Part shown: positions 42,229 through 49,032 of the stretch, in pieces | Layout of the letters: the number at the start of each line of letters is the position of its first letter | Numbering within the stretch: position 1 is the first letter of the stretch | DNA from: Cohnella caldifontis | GTDB taxonomy: Bacteria > Bacillota > Bacilli > Paenibacillales > Paenibacillaceae | Length of the DNA stretch: 49,032 nt | Reading direction: 5' to 3' | Assembly: GCF_029360585.1 (NCBI RefSeq) | Contig: NZ_JAQZSJ010000022.1 | Location: 1-49,032 of the forward strand | Made by a program: the position numbers and the translations under genes | Notes under the pieces: generated by a model | What the model saw: the letters and a program-made list of their open reading frames with translations, nothing else | The model's database searches: none | What the model was told of the DNA's origin: nothing

Positions 42229-43011
42229 TCATGGATCGCCGATGCTTTCCTGTTCGGTCAACAGCCGCTTCAGCTTGTGGATGGCCCTTCTCTGGATGCG
42301 GGAGACGCTCATTTGCGACACGCCGAGACGCTCCGCGATCATGCGCTGCGACAACCCGCCCTCGAACGCGTGCCGCAGCACCTCCCGCTCCTCCGGCTGA
42401 AGGACGGACATCGCGTCCAACAGATCCAGTTTGTTTTCCAACTCCGCGTAATCGTCGCTTTCGGAGCCGATCCATTCTCCGATCGCGGCGGCATTCTCCT
42501 CGTCCGATATCGGCGTATCGAGCGACACGTAATGATAAAGCTCGCGGCCGGCCAAAATTTCCAGCGTCTCCTCGACCGTAAGCCCGAGCCGTTCCGCGAT
42601 CTCCTCGACGTTCGGCGAACGCTCCAGCTTCACCGTCAGCTCGTCGACGGCTTGCTGGACGAGAAGCCCTTTTTCTTTGATCCGGCGGGGCACCTGGACG
42701 TACCAGGACTTATCCCGCAAATAATTTTTCATATGGCCGATGATGCTCTTCATGGCATAGGGTTCGAACGGCATGCCCAAGCCCGGGTTGAATTGGCCGA
42801 GCAGGCGGAACAGCGACATCTGTCCCGTCTGGAATAAATCGTCGTATAAGTCCGGCCGGTTGCGCGACATTTTGTTCGCCGCCATCCGCACGATGGGCTC
42901 GTAGTGCCGAACCAGCCATTCCGCCAGATCCTTGGACCTCGTCTTCTGATATTCGAGCAAGACGGAATTCGCGTCGTCGGGCAAACGCGCGGGGGGCAAG
43001 GGGCGGTTCAC
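42229..43011 (-). CDS. sigB: SigB/SigF-family RNA polymerase sigma factor
   Basis: 260 aa from a GTG at 43011 overlapping the rsbW stop as GTGA; the frame runs open far upstream but only across rsbW and rsbV in another frame. Region 2 (DLYDDLFQTGQMSLFRLLGQF, AMKSIIGHMKNYLRDKSWYVQVPRR), region 3 (PNVEEIAERLGLTVEETLE) and region 4 (SQRMIAERLGVSQMSVSRIQRR) are complete. It belongs to the SigB/SigF/SigG group; the rsb genes beside it favour general-stress SigB. Sporulation SigF (spoIIAA-AB-AC order) is excluded by the RsbU-like gene. Confidence 0.9.
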   Translation of the reverse strand: MNRPLPPARLPDDANSVLLEYQKTRSKDLAEWLVRHYEPIVRMAANKMSRNRPDLYDDLFQTGQMSLFRLLGQFNPGLGMPFEPYAMKSIIGHMKNYLRDKSWYVQVPRRIKEKGLLVQQAVDELTVKLERSPNVEEIAERLGLTVEETLEILAGRELYHYVSLDTPISDEENAAAIGEWIGSESDDYAELENKLDLLDAMSVLQPEEREVLRHAFEGGLSQRMIAERLGVSQMSVSRIQRRAIHKLKRLLTEQESIGDP

Positions 43012-43448
43012 GCTTGTTCTTCGAAATTCGACCGCTTCTTGACCAGCGTCACCGTCGTGCCGCCTAGGCGCTTCACTTCGACGCGGTCCATCAGCGCCTG
43101 CATCAAGTACAACCCCAATCCGCCCGACTGGATTTCCTCGATGGACTTCCCGTGCAGGGACGCGGACTCCGTGTCGTCCGCCGGCGCGAAGCTGATCCCG
43201 TTGTCGCTGACCCGGATGGTCAGTTCCTGGGCCGAGGCCGTAAACACGACCTCGATCAAGCCGTCTTCTCCCCCGTAAGCGTGCAGAACCGCGTTGTTGA
43301 CCGCTTCCGATACCGCTACCTTCATGTCTTCGATTTCTTCGAACAAAAATTTCATTTTGCTGGCAATGCCGTAAAGGGTCAGCCGGATCAAATCCACGAA
43401 CTCCGCTTGCGCCGGCACCGTTAACGTCACTTTTCTTTCCTTGGCCAT
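43008..43448 (-). CDS. rsbW: Anti-sigma-B factor and serine kinase RsbW
   Basis: 146 aa GHKL ATPase. The N box EAVNNAVLHAYGG, the G1 box VSDNGISFAP and the G2 region SGGLGLYLMQALMD are present. RsbW binds and inhibits SigB and phosphorylates RsbV. Overlaps sigB by 4 nt, ensuring balanced synthesis of sigma and anti-sigma factor, and lies 45 nt after rsbV. Confidence 0.93.
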   Translation of the reverse strand: MAKERKVTLTVPAQAEFVDLIRLTLYGIASKMKFLFEEIEDMKVAVSEAVNNAVLHAYGGEDGLIEVVFTASAQELTIRVSDNGISFAPADDTESASLHGKSIEEIQSGGLGLYLMQALMDRVEVKRLGGTTVTLVKKRSNFEEQA

Positions 43449-43493
43449 TGGGGAGGTTATCCATTCCTTTCCTTGTGATGAATGGCGGCTTGA

Positions 43494-43817
43494 TCAAACG
43501 TCCCGGATGATCAGAAAAGGAGTAATGCCGGTCATGTCGAACAGCTTGCGGATTTGGCCCGGCACCTGCTCGACGTCGAACGGCGCGCTCTTGGCATGCC
43601 GCGCTTTCAGCACGGAAATCAGAATGCCGATGCCGGTGCTGTCGATATAGGTCAGGTCTTTGAGGTTCAAGGTCAGGCGGCGGTCCGTCAGCGAAAGGAG
43701 CGGTTCCATGGCGGTCCTGAGCTGCGAAGCCACCTCCAGGTCGAGCTCTCCTTCCAGATAGACAACGGTTTGTCCGTCCCGGTTTTCGGTGCGGAGCGAA
43801 AATTTGTTCGGCAGCAT
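43494..43817 (-). CDS. rsbV: Anti-anti-sigma factor RsbV
   Basis: 107-aa STAS-domain protein. The phosphorylated serine is S60 in TYIDSTGIGILIS. Unphosphorylated RsbV binds RsbW and frees SigB; RsbW kinase and the upstream PP2C phosphatase set its state. The start ATG at 43817 has AAAGGAG upstream and lies 21 nt after the phosphatase gene. Confidence 0.93.
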   Translation of the reverse strand: MLPNKFSLRTENRDGQTVVYLEGELDLEVASQLRTAMEPLLSLTDRRLTLNLKDLTYIDSTGIGILISVLKARHAKSAPFDVEQVPGQIRKLFDMTGITPFLIIRDV

Positions 43818-43838
43818 GACAAAACTCCTTTCGGCACG

Positions 43839-44981
43839 TCAGCCCATGTCGATTTTCACGAGGCACCGGTCGTCGGAGCGGCCGTCCAGGGGGACTTGAT
43901 CCAAGAGCGCTTCCAGCCGGCCGGCCTCGCCGGACGACTCGAGCAAATACTCGGACAGCCGTCCGATCCGCTCCTCGTCCTCCCCTTCGAACGGCCCCAG
44001 AATGCCGTCGGTGAACAGATAGAGGCGGTCCCCTCGGCGAATCGGCCTGCTTTCGGCCTGGTACTCCAGTCCTTCGAACATTCCGAGCGGGGCGGAAGTC
44101 GCGCCCAGCCGTTCCGGCCGTTGCCCGTTCCCCGCGAATACGAAGCCCGGAGGATGCCCGGCGTTGGCATACTCCAGTACGCCCCGGTCCAGGTCCAGCG
44201 TGACATAGATGCCGGTGCAGAAGTACCGAACCAGCTCGTTATCGGGGCGGATCCCCATCAGTCTCCGGTTTACCTCCCGGAACACTTTGCTCGGAGTCCA
44301 AAGCTCCTGCATGGCCTCCTTAAGCACCGAGGCGGCGAACATGCTCACCAAGGCGGAAGAAATCCCGTGTCCCATCGCGTCGATGACGGCGAACGCCCAG
44401 CGGCGTTCTCCTCCGCGATGCCAAGCATACAAATCGCCGGCAAGCTCTTCCGAAGAGCGGAAGAACGCCCGGACCGACAGCCCGCGTTCTTCGGCGTTCG
44501 CCGGCAGCACCGCTTCCTGCACTTGACGGGCCAAATGCAGCTCTTCCCGGAGCCGGCGGTCCCTCTCTTTGTGCCAGTCCAACTCGCTTTTCAGCCGCAG
44601 GGCGGAACGGATCCGGGCAAGAAGCTCGGTTTTATTGATCGGTTTCGTCACGAAATCGGTCGCCCCCGCGTCGAGCGCTTCCGCCAGCTTGCGGGAATCG
44701 CCGATCGCGGTCACCATGATCACCGGGATGTCGCGGAACCGGCTGTCGGCTTGCAGCAGGCGGCATGCTTCGATTCCGTCCATGACCGGCATCATCATGT
44801 CCAGCAGGATCAAGTCGATTTTAAAGCCGGGTATCGATTCCCCGCCGTCCGGAGACTCCAGCAGACGAAACATTTCCTCGGCCGAATAGGCGACGCTGAT
44901 CTTCGCGTAACCGGCGCGCTTCATCATTTCCTGGATGACCATGACGTTCATGGCGTTATCGTCTACGATCAGAACTCGCAT
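43839..44981 (-). CDS. Response-regulator PP2C phosphatase (RsbU/RsbP-type)
   Basis: 380 aa. An N-terminal receiver domain has D7-D8, phosphoacceptor D61 (LLDMMMP), T91 and K113, all intact. A linker helix (ERDRRLREELHLARQVQEAVLP) leads to a SpoIIE/PP2C phosphatase domain (about 160-378) with AGDLYAW, VIDAMGHG and FTDGILG metal-binding motifs. It should dephosphorylate RsbV when its receiver is phosphorylated, so SigB would be switched by a two-component signal, as with RsbY/RsbK of B. cereus, rather than by the stressosome. No cognate kinase is in the window. First gene of the rsb-sigB operon. Confidence 0.93.
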   Translation of the reverse strand: MRVLIVDDNAMNVMVIQEMMKRAGYAKISVAYSAEEMFRLLESPDGGESIPGFKIDLILLDMMMPVMDGIEACRLLQADSRFRDIPVIMVTAIGDSRKLAEALDAGATDFVTKPINKTELLARIRSALRLKSELDWHKERDRRLREELHLARQVQEAVLPANAEERGLSVRAFFRSSEELAGDLYAWHRGGERRWAFAVIDAMGHGISSALVSMFAASVLKEAMQELWTPSKVFREVNRRLMGIRPDNELVRYFCTGIYVTLDLDRGVLEYANAGHPPGFVFAGNGQRPERLGATSAPLGMFEGLEYQAESRPIRRGDRLYLFTDGILGPFEGEDEERIGRLSEYLLESSGEAGRLEALLDQVPLDGRSDDRCLVKIDMG

Positions 44982-45152
44982 ACCGCTTTCACCGTCTCCT
45001 TGTTCTGGCCGAGAAAAACATACGGACCTATTATCGGATTCTATAGGGGATAACCGATAGACCTTCGGCGTGAAATCTTTATTTTCTTACCCGAATCGCG
45101 GGAAGATGAAACGGAAATTCAGGCTTGGCATGGGACAAACCCCTCATAAGGA

Positions 45153-45181
45153 TTGCATTTTTTTCCTGATTCAGGTAAAGT
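45153..45181 (+). promoter_or_regulatory. Candidate promoter of an intergenic transcript
   Basis: -35 TTGCAT (45153-45158) and -10 TAAAGT (45176-45181) with a 17-bp spacer. It reads towards the terminator at 45282-45328 with no ORF between. Confidence 0.4.
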
Positions 45182-45187
45182 AGGCAG

Positions 45188-45328
45188 TAGCCGAAGCGGC
45201 TGATTCCGGATAGGCGGGAGAAGCAATATTTGCGTTCGCAACCGATTCGCACCCGATTCCGCTGCCCTTTTCGCGTCATACCGATGCACCCCGCGCTGTC
45301 CGCGTGAGTGGGGCATCGTTTTTTTATC
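45188..45328 (+). ncRNA. Possible small RNA of about 140 nt
   Basis: A promoter-like site upstream and a strong T-run terminator at the end enclose a non-coding stretch with several hairpins (AGCCGAAGCGGCT at the start, GCGTTCGC in the middle). The downstream gene has its own promoter after the terminator, so this would be a free-standing transcript. It lies in the 435-bp gap between the rsb operon and the sugar nucleotidyltransferase gene. I recognise no RNA family. Confidence 0.4.
45282..45328 (+). terminator. Terminator in the rsbU-NDP-sugar gap
   Basis: CGATGC-nCCCC with an inner CGCG/CGCG stem pairs with GGGGCATCG and is followed by TTTTTTTA. No plus-strand gene lies upstream of it. Confidence 0.8.
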
Positions 45329-45330
45329 CC

Positions 45331-45359
45331 TTGATTCGGCAGCGAAAATTTTGTATATA
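45331..45359 (+). promoter_or_regulatory. Promoter of the NDP-sugar/GT4 operon
   Basis: -35 TTGATT (45331-45336) and -10 TATATA (45354-45359), spacer 17 bp, 56 bp upstream of the start. The -10 is embedded in an AAAATTTT inverted repeat that could be an operator. Confidence 0.7.
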
Positions 45360-45415
45360 AAAATTTTGCCGACCCTTAGGGGATTTGAAATCTAAAGACG
45401 GAGGCTGATCCTGGC

Positions 45416-46456
45416 ATGAAAGCACTATTACTCGCTGGAGGACTGGGAACGAGGCTGCGCCCGCTGACGGAAAATCTTCCGAAACCGATGGCACGGGTAG
45501 GGAACCGGCCGTGGCTGGAGCATCTGATTCTCCACTACAAAGCCCAAGGCGTGAGCGATTTCGTCTTGGCGGTCAAATATTATCGCGAGCTGATCGAGAG
45601 CTGCTTCGGAGACGGATCGAGGCTCGGGGTCCGCATCGAATATTCGGTCGAAAAGGAACTGCTCGGTACGGCCGGCGCCGTGAAAAACGCCGAACCGTTC
45701 CTGGACGGCCGGTTTATCGTCGTCAACGCCGACATCATCCATCAGGTCGACCTCGCGTCCGCCCTCGCGTTCCATGAGCGGCGCGGCGCGGACGTCACGA
45801 TCTGCCTGACGGAGGTCGACGATCCATCTCCTTACGGCGTAGTCGAGCAGAACGAAGACGGACGGATTCTCCGGTTCGTCGAAAAACCGAAAAAAGAAGA
45901 AGCGCCGTCAAATCGGATCAACGCCGGCATATACATCATGGAGCGGAGCGTGCTGGAGCGGATTCCCGCCGGCGTGGCGGTTTCCATCGAAAAAGAAACG
46001 TTCCCGCAATGGATCGCAAGCGGCGCCGGCGTCTATGGCCACCCCATCGGGGGCTACTGGATGGACATGGGCACGAAAGCCCGTTACCGGCAGCTGCATT
46101 GGGATTTGCTCGACGGGCGGTTTCCGCTGCCGACGGACGGAGAGGACGCCGGAGAGGGGATTTGGCTCGGCGAGAACGTCCGCACGGGGCAAGGCGTGCT
46201 CTTCGTGCCGCCCGTCATGATCGGCGACGACGTGACCATCGGCGACCGCGCCGTGATCGGTCCTTATGCCGTGATCGGCAGCGGATCCCGGATCGGCAGC
46301 CAAGTCCGGCTGTCCCGCTCCATTCTGTGGGACCGCTGCAAAGTGCACGGCGGAGCCCAGGTCAACGAATGCATTCTCGGATCGGGAATGCGGGTGGGAC
46401 CCCACATTTTGCACGAAGCGGTATGCAATCGAATTCGGGAGGTGCAGCGCCCATGA
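45416..46456 (+). CDS. Sugar-1-phosphate nucleotidyltransferase (GDP-mannose/NDP-glucose type)
   Basis: 346 aa. N-terminal nucleotidyltransferase domain with the signature LLAGGLGTRLRPLTENLPKP and catalytic region VVNADII. A short left-handed beta-helix (about 240-340, with IGDDVTIGDRAVIGPYAVIG hexapeptides) follows. Resembles ManC-like mannose-1-phosphate guanylyltransferases and RmlA-like enzymes; the nucleotide and sugar cannot be fixed. It should supply the donor for the GT4 enzyme that overlaps its stop by ATGA. Start ATG with GGAGG upstream. Confidence 0.9.
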   Translation: MKALLLAGGLGTRLRPLTENLPKPMARVGNRPWLEHLILHYKAQGVSDFVLAVKYYRELIESCFGDGSRLGVRIEYSVEKELLGTAGAVKNAEPFLDGRFIVVNADIIHQVDLASALAFHERRGADVTICLTEVDDPSPYGVVEQNEDGRILRFVEKPKKEEAPSNRINAGIYIMERSVLERIPAGVAVSIEKETFPQWIASGAGVYGHPIGGYWMDMGTKARYRQLHWDLLDGRFPLPTDGEDAGEGIWLGENVRTGQGVLFVPPVMIGDDVTIGDRAVIGPYAVIGSGSRIGSQVRLSRSILWDRCKVHGGAQVNECILGSGMRVGPHILHEAVCNRIREVQRP

Positions 46457-47640
46457 TCGCGAACGGACGTTTTCCCCAGATCGCCTACGTCAGCACGTAT
46501 GTACCGAAAAAATGCGGGCTCGCCACGTATACGTATCATCTCCGGGAGGCGGTTCAGCAGGCCAAAGGAAACCGCCAGCAGGATCCCGTCGTGGCGGTCT
46601 GCAACGAGGAAGAGCGTTCGGATTACCGCGAGCCTTGGATGTGGCCGCTTCTCAAGCCCGACCTCGAGGACTATCGGCGGACGGCCGAAACGATCAACCA
46701 GAGCGCCGTCGACATCGTTTCCCTGCAGCATGAATTCGGCATTTTCGGAGGAGACGCGGGCGTCCATGCGGTGGAATTGCTGAAGCGGCTGGAAAAGCCG
46801 GCCGTCGTCACCTTCCATACGGTGTTCGAAAAGCCGGCGGAGCCATACGCGTCCGTCCAGAAGCAAATCGCGGAGCTGAGCGACCATCTGATCGTCATGA
46901 ACCGCAAAGCGATCGGTTACTTGCATGACAGCTTCGGCATTCCGCTCGAGAAAATTTCGTTCATTCCCCACGGCACCCCGCTTCCCAACCGTTCGGGCCG
47001 GGCAGCGACACGGCGCGCGCACGGCTGGGAGAACCGCAAGGTGCTGTTCACCTTCGGCCTATTGGGAAGAAGCAAAGGCATCGAGTTCGCCCTCCGGGCG
47101 GTCGCGGGCGCCGTGCAAGCCGTGCCGGAGCTGATGTACGTGATCGCGGGGGCCACCCATCCGGAGGTTCGGCGCACCGAGGGCGAAGCTTACCGGGAAG
47201 AACTGACCGCTTTGATCCGCGAGCTCGAGCTGGAGCATCACGTGCAGATGATCGACCGGTACATTCCGGAGGAGGAGCTGTCTGCTCTCATGACCGCCGC
47301 CGATTTGTACGTCACCCCGTATCCGGGCATGCAGCAGATCACGAGCGGCACGCTCGCCTACGCGGCGGGCCTGGGCCGGCCGATCTTGTCGACCCCGTAC
47401 TGCTACGCAAGGGACTTGGTCCAAGGACATGAAGAGATGCTGCTCCCGTACGGGGACGTTCACGCTTGGAGCGCGAAGATCATCGAGCTTTTCTCTTACC
47501 CCGGAATGCTCGGCAGATGGGAGCGAATCGTGGGGGAAATCGGGCGGAGCATGCATTGGCCGCAGGCGGGGGCGCAGCACTTGCGGCTGTTCGACCACAT
47601 CCTGAACGAACAGAGGGCCAAGGTTGCCGGCGTCGGCTGA
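46453..47640 (+). CDS. GT4 family glycosyltransferase
   Basis: 395 aa from the ATG at 46453; sequence further upstream in this frame lies inside the preceding gene. GT-B fold: YVSTYVPKKCGLATYTYHL at the N-terminus, VSLQHEFGIFGG, a donor-side LFTFGLLGRSKGIEFALRAV and the C-terminal GMQQITSGTLAYAAGLGRPILST in place of the usual EGFG...EAMA. Probably uses the sugar nucleotide made by the upstream enzyme. The acceptor is unknown. Its end overlaps the next gene by 17 nt. Confidence 0.9.
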   Translation: MIANGRFPQIAYVSTYVPKKCGLATYTYHLREAVQQAKGNRQQDPVVAVCNEEERSDYREPWMWPLLKPDLEDYRRTAETINQSAVDIVSLQHEFGIFGGDAGVHAVELLKRLEKPAVVTFHTVFEKPAEPYASVQKQIAELSDHLIVMNRKAIGYLHDSFGIPLEKISFIPHGTPLPNRSGRAATRRAHGWENRKVLFTFGLLGRSKGIEFALRAVAGAVQAVPELMYVIAGATHPEVRRTEGEAYREELTALIRELELEHHVQMIDRYIPEEELSALMTAADLYVTPYPGMQQITSGTLAYAAGLGRPILSTPYCYARDLVQGHEEMLLPYGDVHAWSAKIIELFSYPGMLGRWERIVGEIGRSMHWPQAGAQHLRLFDHILNEQRAKVAGVG

Positions 47641-48871
47641 ACGGCGCCCGCTGCGGCGCGGCGGCCCGCCATCGTTCGCGCACTTGCGCCGACTGACGGA
47701 CGATACGGGACTGCTCGAGCATGCGCTCGGGCGCATCCCGCGCCGAAGCGAAGGCTACACGACGGATGACAACGCCCGCGCGCTATGGCTGGCGACCGAA
47801 TGGCTGTCGCTGGGCGGGGAAGCGCTGCGGGACGACGATCGCGGACTGCTGAAAGAGCTCGCGGAAAATTATATGGCCTTCTTGTTATGGACCCAAAGCG
47901 ACGAGGGCTGGTGGCATAACAATATCGCCTATAACCGTACGCGGGAATCCGAAGTGCTGTCCGCCAACCAAGATTGCCAAGGCCGCTCGGTCTGGGCGGC
48001 CGCGGACGCCTGGGTCCGGCTGGAGAGTCCGTTGCGGGACACCGCGAGGATCCTCTTCATGCGAACGTTGCCGATCCTAGGCGAAATCGACTCGCTTCGC
48101 GGCCAAGCCTTCGTCATGGCGGCCTGTGCCCACGTTCTCGAAGCGGGCGGCCGGGGAGACATCGAACTGCCAGAGTCCTGGAGGCACCAGCTGACCGACA
48201 ACATGCAGCGGACGGAACGGATGATGAACGAAACGTGCCGCGCGATGTTCGGGAACGGCTGGCGGTGGTTCGAGCCGGCGATGACTTACGGCAACGGCAC
48301 GCTGCCGTGGGCGATGCTGCGGACCAGCCGCGTTACCGGAAATCCGGAGACGCTGCGCAACGGGCTGGAGAGCCTCTCTTTCCTGCTGGAACGGATGACG
48401 GCGGAGGAAGGATGGCTGCGTCCGATCGGCAACGACGGCTGGGGGACGCCGGATGCCGTCAGCCGCTGGGACCAGCAGCCGCTGGAAATGTTCAAGCTGG
48501 CCCTGGCGTTGGAGGAAGCCGCCCGGGCCGTGGAATCGGCAGAGGCTGGCGCGGAGGGGCAAGAAACGGACCGCCTCGTAGGCAGTACCCGGGCTTCCGC
48601 GGCGGGCCGGAGCGGAGACCGAGGCTCCGGCGGCTCGCTTCGGGAACGCGAGGCTTGGCCGGCTTCCGTCCGGAAATCGGAATATTACCGGGCCCAGCGG
48701 GACCTCTGCCTGGAATGGTTTTACGGTTACAACGACAAAGGCGTGCCGATGTGCGACCCCGTCGACGGAAGCTGCTGCGACGGGCTGATGGAGACCGGCC
48801 CCAATATCAACTGCGGCGCGGAATCGACCTTATCCTATTTAATGACCGAAGCGCTCTGCCGGCGGGGTTGA
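47624..48871 (+). CDS. Alpha/alpha-toroid glycan protein associated with GT4
   Basis: 415 aa, start TTG at 47624 with AGAGGG 6 nt upstream. Helical repeat protein with SEGYTTDDNARALWLA, DEGWWHNNIAYNR, QDCQGRSVWAAADAWVRL and GNGWRWFEPAMTYGNGTLPWAM, typical of (alpha/alpha)6-barrel glycoside enzymes that occur beside or fused to GT4 glycosyltransferases. Acidic and aromatic residues line the motifs, so a glycosidase, phosphorylase or glycan-binding role is likely, but I cannot name a family. Residues about 305-345 form a low-complexity Ser/Gly/Arg linker inserted before the last helices. Translationally coupled to GT4. Confidence 0.8.
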   Translation: MPASAERRPLRRGGPPSFAHLRRLTDDTGLLEHALGRIPRRSEGYTTDDNARALWLATEWLSLGGEALRDDDRGLLKELAENYMAFLLWTQSDEGWWHNNIAYNRTRESEVLSANQDCQGRSVWAAADAWVRLESPLRDTARILFMRTLPILGEIDSLRGQAFVMAACAHVLEAGGRGDIELPESWRHQLTDNMQRTERMMNETCRAMFGNGWRWFEPAMTYGNGTLPWAMLRTSRVTGNPETLRNGLESLSFLLERMTAEEGWLRPIGNDGWGTPDAVSRWDQQPLEMFKLALALEEAARAVESAEAGAEGQETDRLVGSTRASAAGRSGDRGSGGSLREREAWPASVRKSEYYRAQRDLCLEWFYGYNDKGVPMCDPVDGSCCDGLMETGPNINCGAESTLSYLMTEALCRRG

Positions 48872-48891
48872 TCGCAGGCCTGAATAAGAAA

Positions 48892-48930
48892 ACCGTCAGG
48901 GAGAAATTCGTCCCTGACGGTCCTTTGTTT
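48892..48930 (+). terminator. Terminator of the NDP-sugar/GT4 operon
   Basis: ACCGTCAGGGA pairs perfectly with TCCCTGACGGT round an 8-nt loop and is followed by CCTTTGTTT. Confidence 0.85.
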
Positions 48931-48968
48931 CGTGCTTCTGAAGTCCGTTTGTCCAGAGGGGCGGGGGG

Positions 48969-49032
48969 TTAAGCTTGCGCGGCAAGCTTAATCAGCGGTT
49001 GCCCCACGCGTCTTGGCGGGGATTAAGCTTGC
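48969..49032. repeat. Nested HindIII-site palindromes at the right edge
   Basis: TTAAGCTTGC (48969-48978) pairs with GCAAGCTTAA (48982-48991). A larger inverted repeat GCAAGCTTAATC (48982-48993) / GATTAAGCTTGC (49021-49032) encloses a CCCC/GGGG inner stem. The window is cut here, so the full element is not visible. Confidence 0.6.

Noticed and set aside
43012..43866. Extension of SigB to a 545-aa protein
   Set aside because: The extra part is the other-frame reading of rsbW and rsbV; the GTG overlapping the rsbW stop gives a normal sigma factor.
45079..45279. 66-codon minus-strand ORF with a plausible ribosome binding site
   Set aside because: Its product is basic with no recognisable motif, it overlaps the candidate small RNA and promoter, and no operon context supports it.
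46009..46452. Extension of the GT4 protein into the nucleotidyltransferase gene
   Set aside because: The added residues are Arg-rich out-of-frame sequence; the ATGA overlap at 46453 is the natural start.

Overview
This 49 kb window comes from a high-GC, spore-forming Firmicute of the Paenibacillaceae type (Paenibacillus/Cohnella-like); the species cannot be named from the sequence. The evidence is perR-ygzB-ygxA synteny, a YyaC spore protein, a DUF1128 (YfkK-type) gene, a Gram-positive Tad/T2SS-F pilus locus without a secretin, GatCAB, a class 2 galT and a SigB module. About 50 protein genes are densely packed, mostly on the minus strand. No tRNA, complete rRNA, CRISPR array, prophage or intact insertion sequence was seen.

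Layout. 1-194: two tandem promoters facing the left edge, probably the start of an rRNA operon. 195-4170: ygxA, ygzB, an inserted membrane-anchored GH18 gene, and perR. 4185-10140: an envelope pair (DUF4097 and a TM2-like protein), a GNAT acetyltransferase and gatCAB. 10262-13310: an EAL phosphodiesterase, an IDEAL-domain protein and an M24 peptidase. 13332-19660: a nine-gene Tad-type pilus operon behind a strong promoter and a leader that looks like a transcription attenuator. 19688-23117: an MBL hydrolase, a thioredoxin-like protein, DedA, a cupredoxin, a 257-bp MITE-like insertion that duplicated a terminator palindrome, and a small conserved gene. 23282-29052: an O-antigen-ligase-like protein, then a c-di-GMP cluster in which a class I c-di-GMP riboswitch precedes a PilZ receptor gene, followed upstream by two GGDEF genes. 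29102-32051: a methyltransferase, an alpha/beta hydrolase, yyaC and yfkK. 32390-38219: galK-galE-galT plus a DUF4380 gene, with a divergent AraC regulator. 38216-42161: GT39-GT2-asparaginase. 42191-44981: rsbU(REC-PP2C)-rsbV-rsbW-sigB. 45153-48930: a possible small RNA, then an NDP-sugar pyrophosphorylase, a GT4 glycosyltransferase and a toroid-type glycan protein. 48969-49032: nested palindromes.

How it fits together. The most coherent theme is c-di-GMP and surface behaviour. Two cyclases, one phosphodiesterase, a PilZ receptor under a c-di-GMP riboswitch, and a Tad pilus operon whose leader carries a terminator between promoter and first gene all lie within 19 kb. The tad leader does not match the c-di-GMP-I or -II consensus as I know them, so its ligand or regulator is unknown. 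It and the palindrome-duplicating insertion are the best candidates for something undescribed.
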